Below, piece by piece: positions 41,813 through 54,828 of a DNA stretch of 64,000 nucleotides (position 1 is the first letter of the stretch; every line of letters starts with the position of its first letter). The notes beneath the pieces are model-generated. The model searched no databases. It had not been told where the DNA came from and was given only the letters and a program-made list of their open reading frames with translations. Position numbers and translations under genes: made by a program. The DNA is from Amycolatopsis acididurans (GTDB taxonomy: Bacteria > Actinomycetota > Actinomycetes > Mycobacteriales > Pseudonocardiaceae): positions 186,001 through 250,000 of the forward strand of contig NZ_JAAXLS010000004.1 of assembly GCF_012328925.1 (NCBI RefSeq), written 5' to 3'.

Positions 41813-41923
41813 TGACGATGAGATTGCAGGTCTGACGAGGGACGGGACAACATCCATGAGCGGTGATCAGCAAGCGCTCCACCCGTCATCGCGAGCCGGG
41901 GCACGAGGGAAGTGAGGACCCCA

Positions 41924-45177
<3,254 letters not shown>

Positions 45178-45181
<4 letters not shown>

Positions 45182-45705
45182 TCACCCAGGTCGACTCCGC
45201 CCAGTTCCGCTCCGTTCTGGGGCACTTCTGTACTGGCGTGACGGTCGTAACGGCGCACGATGGAACCACGCCCGTCGGCTTCGCCTGCCAGTCCTTCGCG
45301 GCACTGTCGTTGGACCCGCCGCTGGTGTTGTTCTGCCCCAGCCGAACATCCCGAACCTGGCCGGTCATCGAGCAGGCCGGGCGATTCACGGTCAATCTTC
45401 TCTCCGAGAACCAGCGCGAGGTCAGCGCGGCGTTCGGCAAGCCCGGCGCCGACAAGTTCGCCTCGGTCGAATGGGGGCCGGCACCATCCGGTTCACCGAT
45501 CCTGCGCGGCGCGCTCACGTGGGTGGACTGTGACCTGGAGGCCGTCCACGAGGCAGGCGACCATTACGTCGCCATCGGCCGGGTGAGGGCCCTCGGTGAT
45601 CCCTCCAGCGACCGGCCACTCTTGTTCTACCGCGGCCAGTACACCGGTACGGAAGCCACGCGGACACAGCTTTTCGCCTGGGCCGGGCCTGACGACTGGC
45701 TTTGA
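45178..45705 (+). CDS. hsaB: HsaB: flavin reductase of 3-HSA hydroxylase
   Basis: A 175-residue flavin reductase starting MITQVDSAQFRSVLGHFCTG. FMN binds around VGFACQSFAALSLDPPLVLF and GRFTVNLLSENQREVSAAFG. It supplies reduced flavin to HsaA. I chose the ATG at 45178 (GGGAG eight bases upstream; homologous N-terminus starts here) rather than the ATG at 45007, which would add 57 repeat-derived Asp/Gly-rich residues. Its ATG overlaps the stop of the bridge ORF. In M. tuberculosis hsaB follows hsaC closely, so the 330-base repeat insert is unusual. Confidence 0.94.
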
Positions 45706-45749
45706 TACCAGGGCGGCTTCGATCCATAGTGGACACCGCGTCGGCGACA

Positions 45750-47042
45750 TCATTCACGCATGGAAATCTCCTCTACCGTTCGCCCAGTGGTTCGCGGTCC
45801 GAGGACTGCGACATCTGCGATCAAGATGGCCATCGCAATGGTGACAACGAACGAATGGCATCGCCGCGGTCGCCAGCCGGGACAGTGAGTGCGCTGAGCC
45901 CGCCGCCGTTGCCCGCAGCGAGGTGGGGAACAGCTCCGCCTGATATGTGTGGAACGCGTTTGAGAACGCGTTGCTGATCGCGGTGTAGCAGAAGCCGAGA
46001 ATCGAGACCGCCACGCCCGTGGTCGAGTAACCGAACGCGAGCCCGAAGCCCGCCATGCCAAGTGCGCTGCCGACTATCAGCCACTTCCGCTGCACTCACT
46101 CCATGATCGGAGTGGAGAGCGCGGAGTCGATGGGGTAGCCGAGGAACGTCAGCGCACTGGTCGTGAGCGAATGGGCGAGGTCGAAAACCCTTCGCTGCCA
46201 GGATGATCGGTACCAGGGAGCCGAACCCGTAGTAACCGAACGCCAGCAGTACTTGGAAAAGATACAGCATGATCGTACGGCTTCGCCAGGGGTTCGAATC
46301 AGCGCGCCGAATCGTTCCGGCTTCGGTGTTGCCGCGGACGCCTGTTTTCCGGCTCCGGCAAGGGAATCGCGGCTGTTCGCTCCGGTCGGCGAACGACGGC
46401 CTCGCATGTTCCGGCCGGTCGTGCGTGACGAGTCAGCCCGGTGACTCGGGCAGGCCGGCCTCCAGGGCCCAGACGATGGCGACCCCGAGTGCGCCGACCA
46501 CGAACAGCCAGCGCCGGCCGCCGATGCCCAGCGGCGCGTGCCCGAGTAGGAATCCGGCCGCGGGCATGTCACAGAAGCCGACCGTGTAAGCCCAGGCCGT
46601 AGCGCGGCTGCGGGCGTGCGGAGGCAGCAGATCGGCCGGGTAAGCGCCGGTCACCGGCAGCTCCGCGCCGATGTCGATACCGCGATGAACCGGCAGACGA
46701 CGAGCATTCAGACATTCGTGCTGGATGCGCCCGGTAGTGTGAAAACAGAGTAGATACTCAGCGTCAGCAGAAACGTTGTGCGCCGGCCCAGCCGGTCGGC
46801 GAGCCGGCGCAGTGCGATCGCGCCGACGAACGTGCCGAGGAACCCGACGCGAGCAACGGCTTGAGTTCGTCGCTGGACACGCCGAACTCTCGGGACAGCA
46901 CGTGCTTACCTTGCTGGCGAGGAAAAGGGTCGTACAGGTCGAAGAACGTCGCCACACCGAGCACCGCGATCACATACCGGTGAGGCGGGGTGACGGGGAG
47001 CCGGTCGAGGCGTACCGCTGTTTCTCGCTGCGTGGTGCTCAT
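45750..47042 (-). pseudogene. Decayed MFS transporter gene
   Basis: Pieces of one transporter appear in order but in shifting frames. From 47042: MSTTQRETAVRLDRLPVTPP, FFDLYD, SREFGVSSDELKPLLASG. Then in other frames: FLGTFVGAIALRRLADRLG, IGAELPVTGAYPADLLPPHA, AWAYTVGFCDMPAAGFLLG, LLAFGYYGFGSLVPIILAAK, and last LATAAMPF, VTIAMAILIADVAVLGPRTT. At least four frameshifts are needed and a stop interrupts after GASSTNV. It resembles the sugar-porter/SV2-like MFS group (metabolite:proton symport). It converges on hsaB. A substrate cannot be given. Confidence 0.85.
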
Positions 47043-47242
47043 GCTGGGCAAGCTACCCGCGCACCGCACCAATCCGGAATACCTGTTCGTGTAGTGGCGG
47101 TGGAACGTCCGTTCGATTACCGTAGTCCTCGTGGCGGGCCCGTCGTGGCCTCGCGAATTTGGAATTCTTCCATGGAAGATGGATTTCTCACTCATGGCGC
47201 GTGTGCGCGCCTGTCTTGTTGTCACGAGAACGGAGGTAGCGA

Positions 47243-47654
47243 GTGAAGACGATCGAACGGTGGTCGGAACCTGCACGGGTACGTGGTCTGGACGTCCGTC
47301 CCCTTGGAGCTGTGCGCGCGGTTCGTTCCGTATCCACGGGACGACTTGGTCAGGGACGGCGGTGTGATCCGGCTGGACATGATCGTGCCGGTGCAGCGGG
47401 CAGATGCTGACCATGCTTGGCCGGGAGTGTTTTCGCGGCACCTGGTGCACAAGGTCCGCGCCCACAACACTTCTCGCCTCCACGCCCAGGGGCGCACCTT
47501 TGGGCTCGCGGAGTGCGGGGCAGCCTGCGTACCGGTCGCGCCGACCTCGGGTCGCGTCCGGTGCCCGGTCTGCTGGCCATGGCCGGACGTGAATTCCCAG
47601 TTCGCTGAGCCGAACAGTGTGCTGGGAACGGTGCGATACCAAGAGGTCGGATGA
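47243..47654 (+). pseudogene. Possible small zinc-ribbon-like hypothetical gene, apparently frameshifted
   Basis: A good ribosome site (GGAGGT, 47232) precedes a GTG at 47243 reading VKTIERWSEPARVRG. That frame soon turns into low-quality sequence. From about 47283 another frame reads VWTSVPLELCARFVPYPRDD, GGVIRLDMIVPVQRADADHA and a Cys-rich end (CGAACVPVAP, VRCPVCWPW) before stopping at 47654. The two parts look like one protein broken by a single-base shift near 47280. I do not recognise the family; the CG..C/CPVC pattern suggests zinc. Confidence 0.35.
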
Positions 47655-47803
47655 CGGTGCAATCTACTTCATCGAAGGGAGTGGTGTGATTGAGTGATGA
47701 GGTCGCGCGAGCGCGCTCGACGCGCCGAGGTACCTGCCGCCTGTGAGGATTGTGACTTGAGGAACGCGATGGCGATGCCTTGCCTAACGCCGACGCGATG
47801 CCA

Positions 47804-47837
47804 CCCTGTTCGGAACGCGGCCGAGTTCCGAACAGGG
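47804..47837. repeat. Perfect 13-bp inverted repeat
   Basis: CCCTGTTCGGAAC and GTTCCGAACAGGG face each other across eight bases (GCGGCCGA). No gene ends or starts here. It could be an orphan terminator, an operator or the tip of a lost mobile element. Confidence 0.7.
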
Positions 47838-48202
47838 GACATCGTGGCTGTGTCGGGAAGGTGAACGGAGAATTCGAGGTCACCCCCGTGCGTACCGTGC
47901 GACGTTGGCGCCGACCTGCGAGGAGTACGCGGCGGTGGGCGTAAACCAGCTGACCGTAGACGTTGGTGGTGGTGGCGGCAGGTGACACGGTCGGCCCCGG
48001 GTGGAGCGGCGGACTCTTCGTCTGGGACACAGCGCGAGTGACTGTCCTTTATGGAGTATTCCGTACGCCGCTCGGGCAGGCGTGGCGTGACCGGACTGAG
48101 CTCTTGCGAGGGGCGGCGATCGAGTCCGGCGCAAGGCGCGGACGGTGGCATCCGCCGAGACTCTGCGCGACGAGTACGGCTCGTGTGGTGGCGCGACGAG
48201 CT

Positions 48203-48243
48203 CGAGGAATCGGGCTGGATGCACAGCCCGGCCCGATTCCTCG
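48203..48243. repeat. 13-bp inverted repeat with an alternative inner hairpin
   Basis: CGAGGAATCGGGC pairs with GCCCGATTCCTCG across 15 bases. Inside, CGGGCTG can instead pair with CAGCCCG, so two exclusive structures share CGGGC. This is the architecture of a switch or attenuator, but no downstream gene is evident. Confidence 0.6.
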
Positions 48244-48897
48244 GATGCCGCCCTTTCCGGCGACGGTCGGTTCCGGGCTGCGATCTTGAATCAGGATGAG
48301 CGGATAACGGCGCGATTTACTGCGGAATTGACAGGTGAAATCGCGATAATTGCGTTGACGATTTCCGATCTGAAAATTGCCGTCGTATGCGTATGGCGGA
48401 AGATTGTGTTACGCCATGCGTCGAATCGGTCGCCCCGAGTTGGGGATTCTGACGCCGGCCGAGGTCGGCGGCGAACGTGACGGCGGCACGAGCATCCGGT
48501 CGCACGGAACGGTGTGCCAATGCACCTTCGAGCGCGAGCCGCCGGGCGACGCACTCGCCCAACGCATGCCCCGGCGTCTGCGCGGTTCGGCCGCGAGGAG
48601 TCGTCCCGAACGCTGGGGCCGCGTCGGAAGAATGTTGCGAAGGCGGCACTTACCACGGCAGATCCGACCGAGTGGTAGCGGGTGCGAGCGCCATCGGGCA
48701 CAAGCCATCCGTAACAGAGCGAGGGACCCCCAGACGGCGCCGAACTGGGGGAGGAAAGGCGCGGCCTGGGGGCCGTTCGCCCCGGCGCTCGAGGGGGAGT
48801 GTGCGCCGGAGCGCGACCGATGTGAAACTGGGGAGGATGACACCGGCCGCTACAACCAGAGTACAACTCTCTTGGCGGTTTAGCTGGTGCCCGCGAA

Positions 48898-49686
48898 TCA
48901 GGCGAGCAGGTCGGTGAGCAGTTCGTCGAGTGCCGTCGCGAAGGCCTTCGGATTCCGCTGAGGTGCCAAATGCGCGCCGGGCATTTCCACGAATGGCAAA
49001 CCGAGTTCCAGTGCCAGCGACCGCGCCGGTCGATAGTGATAGTAACCGCGGCTGCCCTCTCCCGCGGCGAGCACGAGCGGCACTTGAGCGCCACGCAACG
49101 CATCCACGTCGGGAAGGTAGTCATAGAAGCCGACGAGCTCACGGGCGAACAACGTCCGCCACTCGTTCTCGTTCGGTAGCCGGACCGTCTTCAAATCGGG
49201 CAACGCGGCACCGGCGATCGAGCGGAGAAAGTTCTTGAAAGCGCCCACCAGGTCGTCGCTCGTCGCCTGTTCCGTCGCGAACTCGAGCCATTCTTCCGCG
49301 TCGGGCAGCAGTCGCACGGCCGGTGGCTCGTGCGCGACGAGTCCGTCCACGGCTTCGGGATGCCGCGTCGCGAGCGCGAGCGCGATCTGCGCACCCGCGC
49401 TGCTGCCGAACACGAGCGCTTTGCCGTACCCGAAGTGCTCGATCACGGCGCGGGCGTCATCGGCGTGCCGTTCCACGCTCAGCGGCCCGCCGCCGGTGCT
49501 GCGGAAATGCCCCCGGCGGTCGTAGACAAGTACGGAGTAGGCCTCGCCAAGACGTTCGGCGAGTGCGATGTAACTGTCCGCGGAGCCGATCCCGCCCGCG
49601 ATCATCAGCAACGGCGGACCGTCCCCGAGACGCCGCACGAACAGTTCGGCGTCCTGCACAGAACACCTGCCGTCCTCGGAGAGCAT
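48898..49686 (-). CDS. Alpha/beta hydrolase, function unknown
   Basis: A 262-residue hydrolase starting MLSEDGRCSVQDAELFVRRL. The fold is complete: LLMIAGGIGSADSYIALAER, VLVYDRRGHFRSTGG, nucleophile elbow VFGSSAGAQIALALA, and histidine in MPGAHLAPQRNPKAFATAL. The nucleophile motif GSSAG is standard for esterases or haloperoxidase-like enzymes. No neighbour suggests a substrate. Monocistronic. Confidence 0.85.
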   Translation of the reverse strand: MLSEDGRCSVQDAELFVRRLGDGPPLLMIAGGIGSADSYIALAERLGEAYSVLVYDRRGHFRSTGGGPLSVERHADDARAVIEHFGYGKALVFGSSAGAQIALALATRHPEAVDGLVAHEPPAVRLLPDAEEWLEFATEQATSDDLVGAFKNFLRSIAGAALPDLKTVRLPNENEWRTLFARELVGFYDYLPDVDALRGAQVPLVLAAGEGSRGYYHYRPARSLALELGLPFVEMPGAHLAPQRNPKAFATALDELLTDLLA

Positions 49687-49937
49687 GGCGGAAAGTCAAG
49701 CACAACCCGACGGGGCGGCGCGACGCAGGAGGGTGCGTGGTGCCCGTCACACATTGACCCGAGCATCGGAGCAGCGCCAAGCGGCATGCGACGGGTGAGG
49801 CCAACGACGTGCGGTTACGGGCTTGTTCGAAATGGACGGTTGTGTGGTTGTCGGTCCTGCATGCCTGCCTTGCCGGGCGCCTGAGCCGGCCATGCGGTGG
49901 CCGGGTGCCCACGACGGTGCGTGGGCACCTCCGGCGG

Positions 49938-50777
49938 TCAGACCGCCGAGGCGATCGTGTCGGCGATCGGGGTCGTGGCGTGGCCGATGAGGGCACGCAG
50001 CTCGCCGGTCACGTCGCCGAGCAGGCCGGCCTTCGTGTCACCGTCGAGCGCCACGACGAACTGCGCCGTTGCTTCCGGCAGGCTCGCCTCGATCAGGGCG
50101 GCCTTGTGCTGTTCGGGGCCGAGATCGGTGTAGGTGATCGTCTTACCGGATGCCTTGGCGATCGCGGCCGCGAGCTCGTCGTAGGTCCACGAGTCGTCGC
50201 CGGAGAGTTCGTAGGTTTTGTTCTCATGTCCGGTCGAGGTGAGGATCTCGACCGCGGCGGCGGCGAAATCCGCCCGTGCTGCGCTGGCGACGCGGCCGTG
50301 ACCGGCGCTGCCGACAAAACCGCCGGTGCGCAGCGCCTGCTCGATGGTCGGCAGGTAGTTCTCGTTGTACCAGCCGTTCCGCAGAATCGTGAACGGCAAA
50401 CCGGACTCGCGGATGAGTTCCTCGGTCGCCTTGTGTTCTGGCGCGAGGATCAGCGGACTGGTGTCGGCCTTCGGCGCGCTGGTGTATACGAGGTGTTGGA
50501 CGCCCGCCTTCTGCGCGGCCCGTACGACCGCTTCGTGCTGCTCGACGCGCTTGCCCACCTCGCTACCGGAAATGAGCAGGACCTTGTCGGCGCCTTCGAG
50601 CGCGGCAGCAAGCGTTTCCGGCTGGTTGTAGTCGGCCTTGCGAACCGCGACACCCAGGTCAGCTGCCTTCTCGGGCGAGCGGACAGCGGCCACAATCTGG
50701 CCGGCGGGGACCGTGGCCTTCAGGCCCTCGACGACGAGACGGCCGAGCTGGCCGTTCGCGGCGGTAACGACGATCAT
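49938..50777 (-). CDS. NmrA/QorB-type NAD(P)H-dependent quinone oxidoreductase
   Basis: A 279-residue Rossmann-fold protein starting MIVVTAANGQLGRLVVEGL, with AAGGAG eight bases upstream. The nucleotide loop is TAANGQLG rather than the usual GxxGxxG, as in QorB/SDR_a5 proteins. HLVYTSAPKADTSPLILAPE, LRNGWYNENYLPTIEQAL and YELSGDDSWTYDELAAAIA match QOR2. It reduces quinones with NADPH. It is divergent from an HxlR regulator with a palindrome between. Confidence 0.87.
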   Translation of the reverse strand: MIVVTAANGQLGRLVVEGLKATVPAGQIVAAVRSPEKAADLGVAVRKADYNQPETLAAALEGADKVLLISGSEVGKRVEQHEAVVRAAQKAGVQHLVYTSAPKADTSPLILAPEHKATEELIRESGLPFTILRNGWYNENYLPTIEQALRTGGFVGSAGHGRVASAARADFAAAAVEILTSTGHENKTYELSGDDSWTYDELAAAIAKASGKTITYTDLGPEQHKAALIEASLPEATAQFVVALDGDTKAGLLGDVTGELRALIGHATTPIADTIASAV

Positions 50778-50809
50778 GCGTGACTCCTTCACTCCGTGCT
50801 ACTCCTTCG

Positions 50810-50825
50810 AAGTTAGTACTAACTT
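50810..50825. promoter_or_regulatory. 16-bp perfect palindrome, probable HxlR/QorR operator
   Basis: AAGTTAGTACTAACTT is its own reverse complement and lies between the divergent qorB-like and HxlR genes. HxlR dimers bind such sites. The AGTACT core fits the quinone/aldehyde-responsive branch of the family. Confidence 0.7.
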
Positions 50826-50882
50826 TTCGAAAGTGCCAACTAGGAGTAAGTGTGGTCACATTGAACGGTGCTGTGGGAACGG

Positions 50883-50888
50883 TATTTT
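50883..50888 (+). promoter_or_regulatory. Probable -10 element of the HxlR gene (TATTTT)
   Basis: TATTTT is exactly six bases before the ATG at 50895, the same leaderless spacing as icmF. Confidence 0.45.
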
Positions 50889-50894
50889 GGAAGC

Positions 50895-51326
50895 ATGGCC
50901 AGTCCGGCGACCTCGCCCGCCCCGTCCGAAGAGGACGGCGCGGAACTGGAGCACGACCGGTTGATCGCGGACGTGTTCGCACGCGCATGCACCTCGCGCG
51001 GCATCCTCGAGCACGTGACGGGGCGCTGGGGGACGCTCGCGCTCGCCGCGCTGGCCGAGGGTCCGTTCCGGTTCAACGCGTTGCGGCGCAAGGTGGACGG
51101 CGTCAGCGAGAAGATGCTGGCGCAGACCCTCCAGGCACTCGAACGCGACGGTTTCGTGCACCGCGAGGCGGAGCCGACGATTCCGCCGCGCGTCGAGTAC
51201 AGCCTCACCTTGAGTGGTCGCGCTCTTGCCGAGAAGCTGCGGGATCTCATCGAGTTCGTCGAAGCCCAGGTGCCCGATGTGACGGCCGCCCGCACCCGCT
51301 ACGACGCGGCGAAGGCGCGCGCGTAG
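50895..51326 (+). CDS. HxlR-family redox/quinone-sensing regulator
   Basis: A 143-residue winged-helix protein starting MASPATSPAPSEEDG. The HxlR core reads CTSRGILEHVTGRWGTLALA, FRFNALRRKVDGVSEKMLAQ, TLQALERDGFVHREA and PPRVEYSLTLSGRAL. A conserved cysteine precedes the first helix (residue about 33), the redox-sensing position in QorR and YodB. It should repress the divergent oxidoreductase gene and itself through the palindrome between them. Confidence 0.9.
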   Translation: MASPATSPAPSEEDGAELEHDRLIADVFARACTSRGILEHVTGRWGTLALAALAEGPFRFNALRRKVDGVSEKMLAQTLQALERDGFVHREAEPTIPPRVEYSLTLSGRALAEKLRDLIEFVEAQVPDVTAARTRYDAAKARA

Positions 51327-52187
51327 CTCTGGCCGCGCGGCGGCGACGTCGCGACCCGAGTTTGCTCGAGTCCTCGCGGGCGGCCACACGAGGGTTTTCG
51401 TCGAGTGTCTTGATCCAGAGGCTCGCGGCGACTGACGAATGCGGGAAGCCATCGCGGCGGCGACCGGTGCGTGCGCCAAGTGATGGAGGCGGCGCGTGAT
51501 TGCCGGCAGCCCGCACCGACGCGGAGCGGTGTCGCCTGTGGCGGGCCGCTGGCTGACGGCCTGCGGCGGCGGCCAGATGGCAATGAAGGGCCCGGCGGTC
51601 ACGAGGCTCCGCTACGGAGCGAAGGCCCGATGGCGGTGGAAGTCCTGCGGTGGGGCGCTGGCCGGATGGCGGCCGAGGCACCTGCCGTGGAGCGGTGGGC
51701 GTGGCGGCGGGAGGCCAGTCGTCAGGCGCTGGCTGCATAGCGGCGGATGCCCTGCCGCGGAGCGGTTGCCGTGGGGCGCTGGCCGGATGGCCGGGGCCCT
51801 GCCGTGAAGCGGCGGGTGCGGCGGCCGAGGCTCCGTCATGGGGCGCTGGGCCGATGGTGGCGGAGGTCGGCGTGAACCGCTGGCCTGTGGCGGCAAGGTC
51901 CTGCAGCGCTGGCCGGACGGCGGCCATCCTGCTGTGGAGCGGTCTGCCATGGAGCGTCGGGCGTCGCGGCGGGAGTTCCGCTGAAGCGCGTGGGCCAGTC
52001 GGCGGCGGAGCCGCACGGAAGTTTCGCCGCAGCGAGCCCCGGCCGCCCCGGGCCGGAGCCACGGCTTCAGCACGCGACCACGTCAGCACGCCAGCACGCG
52101 ACGCCGTCAGCCGGGGCGGCTCGCGGCGGTCGGCGGGCCGAGGGTGCTCGGGCCGCCGACCTGCCGCGGGCCGACCATCTCAGCGCG
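51327..52187. repeat. 860-bp noncoding stretch with degenerate GC-rich repeats
   Basis: Between about 51530 and 51990, GGGGCGCTGGCCGGATGG-like segments recur near 51652, 51773, 51837 and 51905, and CTGCCGTGGAGCGG-like segments near 51690, 51750, 51800, 51930 and 51950. The spacing is irregular. Long frames exist only because stop codons are rare in such GC-rich DNA; none has a ribosome site or a recognisable motif. Confidence 0.55.
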
Positions 52188-53402
<1,215 letters not shown>

Positions 53403-53514
53403 CTACCGTCCGAGAGTGTGCGTTCTACCAGTAGTTTCAAGATCCTAATCGAGTAAGTAAACAGGTATCACTAAACCCCTTCCTTTAGTTAACACCGTAT
53501 GCTTCAATCTGCTC

Positions 53515-53528
53515 TAGAACGTGTTCCA
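53515..53528. promoter_or_regulatory. KstR box before cyp125
   Basis: TAGAACGTGTTCCA is a perfect match, 28 bases before the cyp125 start. Two boxes about 150 bases apart let the divergent genes be controlled separately. Confidence 0.88.
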
Positions 53529-53556
53529 CGAGGATGTGGCGCTCCTGGAGGTAGCC

Positions 53557-54783
53557 GTGGCAGCACCGATGATCCCCGCAGGTTTCGACTTCACCGACCC
53601 CGATCTGTACGCGCAGCGGCTGCCGCTCGAAGAGTTCGCCGAGCTGCGCCGCACGGCCCCGGTCTGGTGGAATCCCCAGCCGCACAATCTGGCCGGGTTC
53701 CATGACGACGGCTTCTGGGTGGTGACGCGCCTGGAGGACGTCAAGACGGTGTCCCGCGACAGTGAGCTGTTCTCCTCGCAGGAGAAGCTCGCGATCATCC
53801 GGTTCGACGAGACCATGACCGAGGAGGGCATGAACGCCAACCGGCTCGTGCTCCTCAATATGGACGCCCCGCAGCACACCAAGCTGCGCCGCATCGTCTC
53901 GAAGGGCTTCACCCCGCGCGCGATCAACAAGCTCGAGGACACGTTGCGCGACCGCGCCGCGCGGATCGTGCACGCGGCGAGAAAGAGGGGCTCCGGCGAC
54001 TTCGTCCAGGACGTCGCGTGCGAGCTGCCGCTGCAGGCCATCGCCGAGCTGATCGGGATTCCGCAGGAGGACCGCGGCAAGATCTTCGACTGGTCCAACC
54101 AGATGATCGGCTACGACGACCCGGAGTACCAGGTCGAGCCGATCGCGGCCTCGGCGGAGCTGGTCGGCTACGCGTGGAACATGGCCGAGGAACGCCGCAA
54201 GTGCCCGATGGACGACATCGTCACCAAGCTCGTCCATGCCGACGTCGACGGCGAATCGCTCAACTCCGAGGAGTTCGGCTTCTTCGTCATCCTGCTTTCC
54301 GTGGCGGGCAACGAAACCACCCGCAACGCGATCACGCACGGCATGAAGGCCTTCCTCGACAACCCGGACCAGTGGGAGCTGTACAAGGAGAAGCGGCCCA
54401 AGACCGCGCCGGACGAGATCGTCCGCTGGGCCACGCCGGTGATCGCGTTCCAGCGCACCGCGATGGCCGACACCGAACTCGGCGGGCAGCAGATCAAACG
54501 CGGCGACCGGGTCGGCATGTTCTACAGCTCGGCCAACTTCGATCCGGAAGTGTTCGACCATCCGGAGAAGTTCGACATCATGCGCGAGGACAATCCGCAC
54601 GTCGGGTTCGGCGGCACCGGCTCGCACTACTGCATCGGGGCGAACCTGGCACGCCTGGAGATCGACCTGATCTTCAACGCGATCGCCGACGAGATGCCGA
54701 ACATCCGCGAGCTGGCGCCGCCGGACCGGCTGCGCTCGGGCTGGCTCAACGGCATCAAGCACTACCAGGTCGCCTACGAATAG
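53557..54783 (+). CDS. cyp125: CYP125: steroid C26/C27 monooxygenase
   Basis: A 408-residue cytochrome P450; GTG start with GGAGGT upstream (an ATG four codons later is also possible). It has the I-helix oxygen-activating motif LLSVAGNETTRNAITHGM, ExxR region DEIVRWATPVIAFQRTA, and heme loop FGGTGSHYCIGANLARLE. It oxidises the sterol side-chain terminus to the alcohol, aldehyde and acid, allowing CoA activation. In M. tuberculosis it heads the igr operon; here it is followed by an amidase gene and separated from fadE28 by about 23 kb. Confidence 0.95.
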   Translation: MAAPMIPAGFDFTDPDLYAQRLPLEEFAELRRTAPVWWNPQPHNLAGFHDDGFWVVTRLEDVKTVSRDSELFSSQEKLAIIRFDETMTEEGMNANRLVLLNMDAPQHTKLRRIVSKGFTPRAINKLEDTLRDRAARIVHAARKRGSGDFVQDVACELPLQAIAELIGIPQEDRGKIFDWSNQMIGYDDPEYQVEPIAASAELVGYAWNMAEERRKCPMDDIVTKLVHADVDGESLNSEEFGFFVILLSVAGNETTRNAITHGMKAFLDNPDQWELYKEKRPKTAPDEIVRWATPVIAFQRTAMADTELGGQQIKRGDRVGMFYSSANFDPEVFDHPEKFDIMREDNPHVGFGGTGSHYCIGANLARLEIDLIFNAIADEMPNIRELAPPDRLRSGWLNGIKHYQVAYE

Positions 54784-54828
54784 GCCTACGCTCGCCTCCT
54801 ACCGAGCTTCGCAGGCAGGAGGTGCCCG

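Larger units (their letters stand above)
47655..48897. other. 1.2-kb stretch without a convincing gene
   Basis: No frame shows a start with ribosome site, family motif or the codon bias of the surrounding genes. Base composition is mixed, with a more A/T-rich patch at 48290-48420. Two long perfect inverted repeats are present (listed separately). With the MFS pseudogene next to it, this looks like a decaying segment. Confidence 0.5.

Noticed and set aside
48377-48883. 168-residue plus-strand frame and 144-residue minus-strand frame
   Set aside because: Arg/Ser/Pro-rich in both directions, no ribosome site, no recognisable motif.
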